Assembly: GCA_040954595.2 (NCBI GenBank)
Contig: CM082594.2
Span: 9,486,001-9,550,000, forward strand
DNA: 64,000 nucleotides
Reading direction: 5' to 3'
Origin: Balanoglossus misakiensis
Taxonomy: Eukaryota; Hemichordata
Below, one piece after another: positions 1-12,800 of the stretch. The notes under the pieces are model-generated. The model was not told the origin of the DNA and made no database searches. It was given only the letters and a program-made list of their open reading frames with translations. Numbering within the stretch: the stretch's first letter is position 1; the number at the start of each line of letters is the position of its first letter. The translations under genes and the position numbers were made by a program.

Positions 1-3000
1 AAAGGGGTAGCCAAGGGCATGTCTTGGAAGTCGTCAATGAGTTAGGCGGATCAGTGAAAATGAATCGGGCTTTCAATGATTCTACAATTCTCCTAAAAAT
101 CGATGAGGCAGTTAGAATCGTTTGTCCTCAACACTCTCAGCTATAAGTGATTATTTCATGGTTTTGCAGCGTTTCTGTAAGTCCAACAGACGAATGTTGT
201 GATTTTCTTTTCCACCGGGCATTTTGGATTGGGTCTGAGAGAGTTCCTGTAGCCCAGGGGTCGAATTGTCACCATTATGACAATGACTTAAAAATCACGC
301 AAAGAAATCATTTTTCACGCAGGTTTTCCAGACAAGGGTTACTGTCCAGTTAGGAAGTGGTGTCTGGCTGTGAAGTGACCGTGGGGACAAACACAAGTAG
401 TGTTCTGGTGTGTGTTAAAGTGAGTGGGCGGACAATGGATCTTTTTGGTCAATGAGTGGGTGGGTGGGGTCTGGGATATATGGAAATGATGGGCGCATAG
501 AAATGATGCACTATATGAATTGTTTGTCTGTTGGATAATTATGTGGAAGCGCCCAGGACACTTGACATGCAAACACCTTCAATGTGAATTGTCGGTGTTT
601 TCATCTGGTTGAAAGAGTACGTTAGACTAAAAGAGGAGGTACCGGTATATGTACACCAGTTTGAAGAAATATGGCACTGTCTGACTTGTTCTGGTCTTTT
701 GTCACGGCCTTAGCATTTCTCAGCAGACTCCACTGCCAGCAGGGATATCGGTTTTCCCGCAGGAGTGTGTGTAAGGCCACTTAGAGTTGAACTTTTGTTG
801 CCACTAACAGCTTCAACAGATGCGTAATACTTCACCACCACGCTGCCCTTACGAAGAATCTTGTGTTAAATCCGCAAGTGATGTGAAAAAGGCTGGCATT
901 CAGTTCCTGCCCATTACCACCAATACACAAGTTCATATCAATGTCATTTGAACTTCGATAAATAATGATAAACATCAAAACTATCAAGTTCCAAACATGG
1001 ATTTACAGCAAGATCACTTTTGTAAGGAATTCCAGTGATTTACCCAGAAGAATTTCTGGTTCATTTGACAGCCAGTAAACGTTAATACACATTTTGCATC
1101 TGAAAACCTAATAAATCTAAACAATCTTCCCCAGACCACTCGGGCACCATGGTAACCTCTCCTCCCATGAATCATGGGTATTAAAGATCACTATTTTACT
1201 GACACATCCTACAAACCATTTAAATGTCTTGCTACTTAATTTAGCAAAGTTAGGGTATCAGATTTCAGATATCTCTCAACCATGCAAAATATAGCCACAT
1301 GGTGCTATATGTTTGTGCTGCATGATAAGGGATCTTTGAAATGATCTGAAACAGTCAACTGATTTCTAATCCCGCTTTGTCTGTGGAACAACAGCGAGTG
1401 TCAATGTTCACCAAAGTCTAGTGTGTCATCTTGACATTACATCGTCACATCTGCCTGATAAGTGGACTTTGAAACCAGCAAACATCATTCAACCAGTGTC
1501 AATGTTCAACAATTCTAGCATTTTATCTTGACCTTTGAAATATTACATCACCTCAACCGACATGTCTTATTGTGTTATGAAGCAACCAAACACAAAATGA
1601 TAAAAGGATTATTGCAAATATTTGATGCTGAGATTTTCTCAAGCATTCATAAGGTATCCCAGGATTCCATTGTGTTGGTGTCCCCCCCCCCCCCCTCCAC
1701 CTCAACTCATTGACATTTGACTTTAAACTTCCTCTGAAAATTATGCTTTTAAACTTCAGAAGGTCCAGGAATTTTAAGTGACACTGTGTGTATTAAAAGT
1801 CACTCGCTGTGGACCTGTTGAATCAACTGCTATGAAGAGGAAATGGACCGAGTCTCTGTCAAAAAAAAGCTTACATAAACTTACAAATAACTGTTAGCTG
1901 AAATGAAAGAATGTAGTGAGTGGTTGTGCATGTGAAAAAGAACGTCTGTAGGGTATTTGTTTCCAATTCAGAATTCTGCTATATAGCCATCTGGATTTAA
2001 GTCTGTGTTACCAGTTCAGAATGCCAGAAATGGCCATATGGATTAAACTATTTGTATTGTGGACATGATGCCAGGAAAATGAATGTTAATATTATCACTT
2101 CTATAGAATTCAATAGAAATCTATAGATATCCATAGAAATTCTATAAACTTCCATAGAGCCTAGGCTATAGAATTCTATAGATATCTATAGTATGTTTAT
2201 GTAAGGGAAAGTTAAAAGGCAAAAAATGATGTGTTAGTTTCAACATCTGGCTCGATCAGTTTGTTGCCACCTGGGTTACATCGCTCAAAAACAGAAGAGG
2301 TATTTGCACTCTACGAACTAGCTGAGCACTGAAGTATAGCTCCATGGGAAGCCGGGGCATAAACTTTTAATCAACTATGTTAACATGACCTCAATCATTA
2401 GGGTCACATGGAATCATGTTGACTCACCCTGTGATATTTAGCTTCAGATTATGGTCGTGTATCAAACATGGATGTAGTTCTGTCAGACTTGTTTTCATCC
2501 ATCTAGAAGAGCTCTGACTCATGGTGTAGCCATGTATTTTTAAGGTATTGTCGTCTAAAGTTTTGAATGATTCTTATAGAGTGTGGGGAGTCTTTTACGA
2601 AAACAAAAACAAAGTGTTCACCGTCTTGTTTTCATAAAAAATCACTACAGACTTTAATTTTTTCACTGTACAGATAACACAAATAAAGTCTCTGAAAAAT
2701 CCCATTATAGTATAAACCATCAATTAGTGACTGCCGCCTTCTGTTTACATAACATTGAACTTTGTTGTCACTTTGGTTTTTACCACCATGAGACATTGTT
2801 TGTTTGGCAATGACACTTGCCTGCTTGGAGTGACTGCTTTGATAAACTATTGAGGCATTGTGTATATTTGTGTATTACCCTTTGTATGTATTTTGTAGTA
2901 GCGTATCCAAATAGTTCACATACTATATCCCAGCCTGGCTGTATGATCCACTAATTGCGTGATGTTTTTTGGTCGAAATAACATCCCTCTGAAATGATTC

Positions 3001-6000
3001 TGAAGAATATAAAATTGGACAAAAAGTGGCCTTAAAGTTAATTCAAAGCCTTTACATCAAACTTGCATTTGTCAAGAGTGGTACAGAATTGTCACTTCTT
3101 AAAAATCAATAATTTCCTTGAAGGAAAAAAGTTTTTAGTCTTGACCAAACTTTGAAAATTTTGAAAACTGACAGAAATCCATAAATAATACTTACATTAA
3201 TGTATTTGAATGGTTCTAAGTAGACTGCTGTAGCTATTCCAATGAAATATTAAAAGAGTCGGAGCAGAGAATTTCTGGCAGACTTCAAAGACCACAAACA
3301 TAGGGCAAGTTGCCAGTGATGAAATGAATTTCAGCTGCGAAGCAACGGTTTATCATGTGAAGTTGGTTCCCTGCAGTTTTTATACCACTGACTTGTTCTG
3401 AGAAATTCTGAACAGGGGAAGCCATTGAAATGTCAGGGCCATTAAAAAGAAAAACGCTATGCATTCAGGGAATACTTCAACCTTTCTACACTTTCCATCT
3501 CCGTGAATACCTTTGCCTAGAATCACTCATGCATAACCATTAACATGCAGAGTAGTTCAAAGTGGTTTATTGACTGAGTCGTCTCGATGCCTGTGCACAG
3601 CAGTGCAGGCTCACTTGAACGTTGCCATCTCGGGCACATTCCTTGGGAGAAATCTGACCTGCACAATTGGGATATGCTTTCTCTGGACTAACTTTGTTGA
3701 ACTTTTCAGAGCTGTACAAAGTGGGTGCAAGTGCACTCAAGATTTCATGGTCCTTGTCCTAGTGTTAAAGGGACAATACCTGAAACTTTTTGCCACTTAT
3801 ATGCTCTGTATTGTTTGGTTTGAAGGTCTTTGGGTGATCTAAGTTATTGGTAAGATAGATGCCGAATGTTTCATTGTACTTTGGGGTGTAGAACTAAAAA
3901 CTGCAAGTGACAAATGCCGGAAAAAAAGTTTCAAAAGTTATGGGTATCAGAGCTTGAAGCATTTCCAGATGTATTATGGACAGTTCTGTCTTGGTAAATT
4001 ATATGACATTCAGATTCATACAGCAAGTGACACGAAAATTCATATTAAATGTAAAATATCTAATCTGTGTAGGCGGTTGAATTTGTTGGAGTGCCTAGGT
4101 CAAAGGTCAGTGGACAGCTTTAGTGAGATGGAAATATGACTCGTACTGTGGGCTATTGAAGAAAAACCACAATCTTTACAGATTTTAAGTAGTTGGGTCA
4201 TTTCAATGGAAGTAGTAACATGTAAGGCTGTAGGGTGGAATTTTTATGACTTTCAATGGTGCACGGCCTGTCTAGGGCGGACAATGATGTGTCTAGCCAT
4301 TACAGGTAACCAAATACTAAAATGGTGAAACGTTGCACCTGAAATGTGAATTGAAGAATAGCGTCCAAGTACAGAACTTGAACCACTTCAAGTTGGCTTT
4401 TGATGAAACAGAAGTGATTTTTCCGATGTGTTTCACTCAGTTAATCGCTGTTCACTTTGCATAACAATTTATAAAGAAATTATTGCTTGAAACTTTTTCA
4501 GATTGAACATTAGTTGCTGAGTAAGTTTGTTAATAAAATGGCAAAATATCATAGTCTATGTTGTAACATTAATGTACACATTTGTTATTTTAAGTTGTCT
4601 TAAACCTATACACCTGTGTACAGAGGGCATATCACCTGATGTGATCACACTAATGTGATTGGCTCTCAGCATTCAGCAGTTTTATGCTAGAGAAACTCAA
4701 ACACTAAGTTTCAAAGTAAAAATGCTGATATAGTTGTCTACACATTGGAATCAGTTACACTCCCTGAAAGGAAACAGGACTGTATTTTCTGTCGTATTAA
4801 CCGAGCTCTGCTATTGTTCTGTGGAGCCTTGCAGGATTACCTTGCAGGCACTAAAATTGCAAACCGGCCCCGACTGATCCACTAATGGTGAACTATTTCA
4901 CACATGCACGCTGCTTGCAATGAAGTACTGCTGCCTCTCACAAAGGGTCGGACACCGGATTCTTGTAAAATGATATACAGTACGTCTGCGTACACTGGAC
5001 TTTTTTTGTTCATTTTCATGAGCCATAGAACCGATTTACCACGTCGGCAAGCACATCTAATATCTGTCGTCATGGGAACACATGGCAGTGAAGTGAAAAA
5101 AAGTGTTCTGTTTGTATCAATACCCTTGAGAATGCAGTTTCTGAAAAGAAAATACAAGCGCCATAAAGTTTGTGAGTGTTTTTGATTGTTGTTTAGGAAA
5201 GGATAGGGTTGTCTGATTAGTCTTGAATTCTAGTTTGATTTTAACTTCAAATTTTTCTATATCATCGTTTAGTAATAATTAGTTAGTGCATTATTGCCAA
5301 ATTCTGCAAACAGGCTAGATAGATCTCTTTGTAACAATAACTTCAAATAGGTGTTGTTAGTCACTCCCCCTTATGACTTCTCTGTGTTTGCTTAGGAAAA
5401 AGCCTGATTACCTAGAAATTCCTGTCAACTTGTAAAAGAAAACCTTTGAGTTTTTGTACTGTGCTTTTTTCCAGCGTGAGTGCTGTGTGTTTGGATTTCC
5501 GGCGCACACGAAATTTGAATCGAAATCAGACAGCATTGTGTTACTCTGGTCTGTGGTTGAAAATTGATGATTTCGACACATCAGCAAGGGAAGTGATCTT
5601 TTTTTCTGTGAGGATGAAGAACTTTGAGCAGCGGCGCATTGTTTTTATGCACTTTAGGACACAGTCTATTTGGCAAAGCCACTGGCTTACAATTGCTCCA
5701 TTGTTAATATGGTAGTGATTAGGGGGGTTCTGTAGCAGTGACCTTTTTGGCATCCTTGGGCGAAAATCGCTCCATTCCCACAGTCAGTATTCATTCCAAT
5801 GACATTCCTTCCCGGCTACACTAAACTATGTATTCTCCGCCAACAATTTGTGTGGTAAAATGCGGGGAAGCAGATGATGCCTGTGAAAATTGGGTTCCTC
5901 TTGCAGCTGTGTTTTCGTGTCTGTATTTATGAATGTATGTGTGTCCCTGCCTGAATAATTGTGAATGACAATGAAAAATCCAGCCCTCCTTCACCTCGGC

Positions 6001-6650
6001 CAATGTCATTAATTGTACCAAGACTTCTAACAACACAGACTGCCGGTACAACCAAATGATTAGTGGGTGTCACCAACCGTTTCATGGAGGTGTTTTTACC
6101 CCTTTTGGATTAAAATCAACCCCCTCCCCTTTAACCAGATTTGCTCAGAAACACGATACCATTACCAGGTACACGCAAGTTGCATCAGACAAATGTACTT
6201 TGCATGTCTGATTGTTTTGTGGTAAACTGTAAATACCACTTTTCCTTCCTCTGTCTTTATAGCTGCTGAAAAGGTCCAGACAGAGTTTCCCTTGCCAGTC
6301 AGAATGTTCAACTCTTTTGAAAGAAGGTTATTACCCTACTGTAGCCATAGCAACATATTCCACTGTGTATTCAGCCAAGATAGAATCTTTACTCAGGTTG
6401 AATCCCCTGTTAATTGTTTGCCCCCCTTCTTATTGCCCAGGGGAAAACAATAAGTCATTTAAAGTGGCTTCATTTGAACAAACAATAAATAGTGTCTGGT
6501 TGGTGGTCAGAGGTGAAATCTTAGCTGTCTACTTTTTCACTGTTCCATATTTGGGTATCTGATTTGAATTGACCCCACCCACTGGATCGTGATTGGTTCA
6601 AAGTACATTTGGTAAGCTGTCAGTTATCTCTGTTGGCTGCCAGCCAATCA
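1..6650. other. Intergenic region upstream of the procollagen gene
   Basis: I see no gene here. The open frames are short, lack family motifs and are not chained by plausible splice sites. It holds a 14-base C run (1682-1695), a palindrome-rich CTATAGAATT stretch (about 2100-2196) and otherwise AT-rich single-copy-looking sequence. Distal regulatory elements of the collagen gene could lie here, but nothing in the sequence proves one. Confidence 0.6.
2098..2198. repeat. Palindromic AT-rich CTATAGAATT repeat
   Basis: About 100 bases are made of variants of CTATAGAATTCTATAG and CTATAGATATCTATAG, each nearly its own reverse complement. The unit recurs at least four times with small substitutions. 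It looks like a degenerate simple repeat able to form hairpins. No function can be assigned. Confidence 0.6.
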
Positions 6651-6654
6651 TCTA

Positions 6655-6794
6655 GAGCTATATGCTCCTTTTAATCCAGCTAGTCTCTATTAGCCTGGCT
6701 TGCCTCTCTGGATTTTTTGCCGGGCTGTAGCTGGTTGAGACTGCAAGATATTTGGCGAGTGCAAAGAATTTACAGGTCGTCGTTTTGAGCGGCC
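6655..6794 (+). promoter_or_regulatory. Probable core promoter and 5' leader of the procollagen gene
   Basis: The start codon at 6795 is preceded by a TATA-like CTATATGC at about 6658, and the sequence between them has no competing upstream ATG that I can see. The transcription start is not visible from sequence, so the split between promoter and leader is inferred only from distance. Confidence 0.3.
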
Positions 6795-6888
6795 ATGTAT
6801 AGCTTTGTGGATAATACCCATCGGAGCCGATGGATGCTCTTAGCGTTTGTAGGTTTATGTTTTCTGGCAGCCCTGGCAGAAGGACAAA
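6795..6888 (+). CDS. Procollagen exon 1: signal peptide
   Basis: ATG at 6795 opens a 31-codon exon: a short polar stretch, then the hydrophobic core [15 protein letters not shown] and a probable signal peptidase site near AEG-Q. The exon ends in phase 1 at a strong donor (GTGAGT at 6889), the phase needed by the VWC exon. The ATG is the first in this frame after the leader. It routes the chain into the endoplasmic reticulum, where prolyl hydroxylation and trimerisation occur. Confidence 0.88.
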
Positions 6889-9800
6889 GTGAGTACAACT
6901 TTTCTGTTTAATTCCTTAGTCTTCTTGCAAGCGATTCTGTCTTATTCCAAAGTTTGCATGGATAAGAGGTATCCTTAAGCATGCTGTGGTTGCCTGACTT
7001 TTTTTTTACTTCAAAGAACGGTGCCAAACTTTTGTTTTAAAATTGAGAATAAGCAGGCAAGAAGGAAAATAGCTCAAGTAGGATGGGTTAGATGTAGCAT
7101 CAGTAGCATGGTTCTGAGATGAGTTCAAAAGTGAGAAAGAAAACAGCTGAGATTCAGTGTGACCATCAGTGCCACAAGGTTTTGAGTAGCTTATTCACGT
7201 CGTCAAGTCACAGTTGTAATAAATGCCAGATGCTCTGTCTAGCTGAGAAAGGCAGAGGTCGCCTTGAAGGGCGAGATGCTCTGCATGACAGAGTTGACTG
7301 CCTGTGAAAATAGCCGAATGATATTTGATAAACTTTTACAGTGATAAGTTCACGCGATGACAAATACCTCTGCAGCTCGCACACAGGGCTGCTGTGCAGG
7401 GGGGCCTGCTTGTGGAGATGAGCTGCCAGTATCTTATCCTGAACCCTGGGTGTCTTATGTAATAAGAGTTGATTAGCAGAAACCTGCTTAATGAGTGTGC
7501 TGTCTTTGTTGACCCTCCCCTCCCCCTCTTTCAATCTCAAACACATTCATGTGGTCATTCATTCCAAGGAGTTGTGGTTAGGTCGGCAATTGAGCTTGGA
7601 GAGGGGAGCCTATTTGAATTCCACATCTTTAGAATTCCTGCCTTCTGAGTGGATTGAACTTGTGCATACTGCCTGCCTCTGTTTCAAATCAGGCCAAGTT
7701 ACACAACTCCACATATATTGAGGTTGACCAGAGCCACTCTCTGTAAACAAATATTCAAGTTTTACACATGTTAAATTTCTTCACCAAAGATAACATGAAT
7801 GTAAATGTTTCTGACAAACAATAAAATTATGAGGAGCAAATTCTCGTCACGTATATTGAGTAGCGTGCTGGAGTTTCTCATTTCAGTGGCAGTTTGAGAA
7901 ATGTTTTCACTGACATAAAATGATTTAAGAGCTGCTATTACAGTTTGTCATGTGTTGATGTCAATCAACCACCATTCAGTGTGATTTGCAGCCATATTTT
8001 ATAGCCACTGGTGCAGTATTAATTCTTGCTATCAGGGGAAAGATACCGCTGGTATCTAATCAAAACAGTCCTATCTTTTCAGAAAAGATAAATATTTTCC
8101 TTGATTTTGCTTTTTGTATTAATCTTGGCCCTTACAAGTATTAATCCCTGACCTCACCATGAAAACATGAATTTCATTATTTCCATTGGTAAACATTTAT
8201 TTGCAATTATTTGCCTCACTTCATTCTTCGAAAATTGTTTTTGAAGTGTCAACCAATGAAAACACTACACTGTGTTTTGCAGATTCGGTAGGTGGTGACA
8301 GTCTTTCTTTAAGTGCTGTCATAGGTTAAGTGATCTTTGCTCTTTATTCTGCGGACAAAATTGTTTTGTGACAATCAGCTGTTCTTTTCTTAGCAAGTAT
8401 TAAGAGACCTGTTTTCTTCAGTTATACCCTTTCACAGTTGGAATATTGGAATAGTCAATTGACAGCTGGGATGTTGTCGTTTTCTACTCAAAGACCGTAG
8501 ATTGCTCAATTGTTTTCAGTTTTCCAGCATTTCAATGGAGAATACTTTCCAACTTACATAACTTCACTTATCTTCATTCCCCATTCAGGGATCAGAGGGG
8601 CCATTAACCTTTCTTGGACCATAATTATTCTTTTCATGAAAAAGTTTCAATGGACAACTCTCCCGGGAGAACCCAACAGCCTGTAGAATTTAAGAATTAC
8701 AATGAAGTGTATACTTAGATGGCGATTCCAAGTCTAGCAAACATGTAATGATTAGGGTCGTCTCATCATTTAACAGACAATATCAGTTTTCTTGGGTGCA
8801 CATGATAAATTTGTCCCATTTTAAGATCTTTGAATACAATATTGCATAGTTCACAGTTGCCCCATTACTTAGGCAGTCTTGCAATAATGATACACCAGTT
8901 ATTTGCATATCCAATAATGCATCTGTGTAGTTATTGGTGTTGCAAATCTGAAATACCTCATGATAAATTAATTTCACAGTAGCTAGTGAGCTTACTGGCA
9001 ACTGGATCCAGCCTAAGCACGTCTGGTATACTTCCGCTATTTAGCATTTACATGTTAGTGTCATGACAGTTTGAACCCAATGACAATAGTCAAGTGACTG
9101 CCCCGTTGTCACTTTTTGAAAGACTTTTTTCAGTTATCTTATTTGTCAAGATTGCATACAAGATGACTGTAAGATCTTGTAAACAGAGAAACTGTCAATT
9201 AAAATAACAATACACGTCCTGCGCCTGCTTGTAGATTTGAGAAGCTTCACTAGTCTATCTTGGATTGGGAGTAATGGCGGACACAAAAGTGTCTTTAAAG
9301 GGACAAAGTGATTGGCTTTTGACAGTTCTTTGGTTAGGTTTGTTTCCTGTGGGAAGTAATGCACATCTGTCAACCAAGTATTAAATCACTATTCAAAAAA
9401 GTTAATATCACCCAAATAATAATAAGTGACAAAGCTAGTCTCTTTAATAAAAGTCATTCCATAATTATTAGAAATAATGATATTTTATGTCAATATAATG
9501 AAAAGTCTGTAAATTATTTTGAAAGAGCTAGTGGGTGTGTTTTCTCAAGGAGCACAGCTATAGAAGTTGACCGAGCAAAAGTATTTCAAATGTTGGCTTT
9601 TTGCTGACTGGCTTGTTGAAAACTCACTGACTGTGCGTGGGTGGTCTGACTTTATAATTCCAAACGCAACTCCCACTTTCTAGCAAGTCAACTTTCTTCC
9701 TTACTCTTTGACTCCTGCCATTCACAATAACAAAGTTTTCTTTCTCGGAATAGCTCTCTGAGACGTGACTCTTGTCTAAAAATCTTGAGAAGATTATTTT

Positions 9801-12800
9801 AAACCCAAAACATACCATGGTTCCCTGTGAAGCTGACTGTTATCAACCATACTTGCATAACTTGTAAACAAATGCTAGATATTTGATAATCAATCAAGGC
9901 CTCTTGGACCACCACAATGGATGAATTAGTCATATGTGTGATCATAGTTATGTAATATTCATTGTTAAAGAGTTAATTTTTCACAGGGATTTAAACTTAT
10001 TTATGCCAGTTTGATGAATCCTGTTTATAAAAACCCGGTAAAGGACATGATTAAAGCACAAGATAAATGTATGCCCCTTGTATCAGATGCAGGTAATTCT
10101 TTGATCATGATCAGGTGATAACAATCAGGGATTATTTGACAGCACCTTATATGTCATTACATAATTATAAGTTCTGATTTGAAAACAACTGGCGCAAGTG
10201 GACCGCACACTGTTTTGACGTACAGTGGAATATTTAGTCTGGAGAGACAGTTGAGTTTGTCATTGAGGTCAGGGAAACACTAAGGAGTCTGGGAGCTTTT
10301 CTCATCCTCGTATTTGGTGTCCAAGGCAACACCACCCAAGTATTAGGTAGTACACTGTACACACAAAGCTAGAGATGCCTATGGATTATCTTTCTATGGT
10401 GAGCCAAAGTTGAAAGTTCAGAACTGGTCACTTAGAAGTCCCTCTGTGATATTAGCGTGTAAAGTACACTTCCAATTTAGATAAGGAATTCTGCAATAAC
10501 CCAGTAACCACATTTCAAATGTGAACGATCTGTTTATTTGGGTCTGGGGTCAATTCCCTTGGTGGTAGGAAAACTGCAACTGGAGAGCTCAAATGATGTG
10601 ATTTCTGTAAATAAGGGGTGATATTTTGCAGCTATATAAACTACTCGATGAAAGAAACTTACTTTATGGCAGTTTGTTAGTATAAGGCGGTAGTCATCGG
10701 ACATGCAATAATGGAAAATTGGCACAAGTTTTATCAAACTATGACTGGTCAAGAAAATGTTATACTCGGCAAGTTTTGAACGAATTGGTTTCAAAATAAA
10801 AACTAGAAACATCTAGAATGTCTTTTACAAGTCTCATTTTGCCAGTCTGACAGTGTAACTTACAAATGGCGAGAGAATTTTGGGTGGAAACCCCCGATAT
10901 TGAGACACAAATACTCGAAAAGAAACATTCACTTCTTGATCATGATGCAAAGTTGAAGAAAGATTCAATGACCCTTATTAAAGTATGTCTTACTGTGCAG
11001 AATCTCAGTGTGAGTTGTAAAGAAAAACCTTCAAGAATTTGATATCGATATGTTTATACGCAGAGTTGACCGGTAGCCTGTTCTTTCTGGAAATCAATGG
11101 AAACTTTTTACAGAAATCCGTTGTATCTGATAGTTTAACATTGAGTGACATTGCTTTTGGACTAAAATGTTCATTATTTCTGCATTTTAAATGACTTAAA
11201 TTTAGCAAATTCACCACAAGAATATACCCCATGATGTGAGCTTGAATTGAATGGTGTCATTTCAGTGCGTTTGACTTCTTAATTGGATAAAACCTTGTGG
11301 TTTTTTATGAACACAATAAACGCTTGACTGCCAAACTACAAGTGATTTTAAAGATACTGCCTTCATATATAGCTTGTAAGTCATTCATCACTTGGGAGAA
11401 CGACATCCTAGTGTACAGGTCGGCATGGCGATATCAGTTTCGCTGAATTGTGGTGAAATTTCATGAATTCTAATGTGGGAACTCAAGACTTTCCAGCTGT
11501 CAGAAAACGTGAAATTAAGGAGCAGAGATGTCTGGGATTGTAGTGGACCTCATTTTATGCAGTGTCCCCTCTAGCACTTTGACTTGACCCCTGAACATTC
11601 CGATGAATACATTACAAGCTGAGAGCTGAAAAATGCAGAACGGAAGTGCAGACGCAACCAGGGGGGTTCAATGTGTCAGTTTATACAAGGCAAGTTGTGG
11701 CCTGCACGGCTGCTGACATCGTGGGTCCAGTCGACTCAAATCGCTTCATGTGCTTTTGATTTTAGGTGCATTCTTAGCAAGTCTCGAGAAAGGCCGGGTT
11801 TTCCTGTAATGTCTGGCCACTGGTTTTTGGCATTCTTTGTTAAGGAGCAAGCAGGAAACCGAACCTTTGTTGAGAACCCATTATGAACCCGCTGAGTCTC
11901 GAAAAGGTCTATTAGGAAAGTTGAACTTTTGTGTATAAGCATGCACCAAGTGAATGAATAGACATTGCGTTTAGACGGATACAATTTCCCTTTCACAGTG
12001 GCTTTGTTGTCTGTCTTCTTTTAACCTGAGGTGCTGAATTTTTGCGCCTGGATGCTTGCTGAAACTTAAACTAAGTCCAGTCTTCGCCACTTTTTAAACT
12101 ATGTGTTTCAGAAATGCATCAGTAACATGCATTTGCCAGTGAAGTTCTAAATTGTTCATACACAATATTACGCATAACCGTATATAATTCTTTTAATGTA
12201 ACTTCGTTATTCAGATAGCTTTGATAAAGGTTGATGACATGTCTACTGAGGTTGTAGTCCTGAAGATGGAACCTGCAACGTGTTTTTCTAATGTGCAATA
12301 CGATCCAAAGGCCACGCAACTTAGAAATTCTTTCATCTCATTCACGTCCGATTGTCAAGAAATATAATTACAAACTTTGTAAAGAATGCGTAGGCATATG
12401 TTAATTGGTGAGATTTTGCTTTCCTATACAAAGGTGAAGAGTTGGGTAATCTCTTAGAGGTTAAGGGTTAAGTGATCTGCGAGATTGCGCGGTCAAACGC
12501 CAGCAAATGATATCAGTGTCGGAACATTCTCTGAAACTTTATTGCTAGAAAGTATGTGGGAAGACAATTTTTGCTGTACATTTACATTTAGATCTGCAAT
12601 CCATTATATTCCATCATGATAAAATTACATTTATTATATTAAGAATGATGGGAATAAAAATCAGGGAAAAGTTCCCAAATTAAAATTAGGAATATGTAAA
12701 GTCAGAATATTTTGTGGTTTAGTTCATAATTTGTCCCCAAAAAATCTTGAATTACAAATAAGTAGATGTATCAAGATTCAAATGTTCCTCATCTTTGCCA

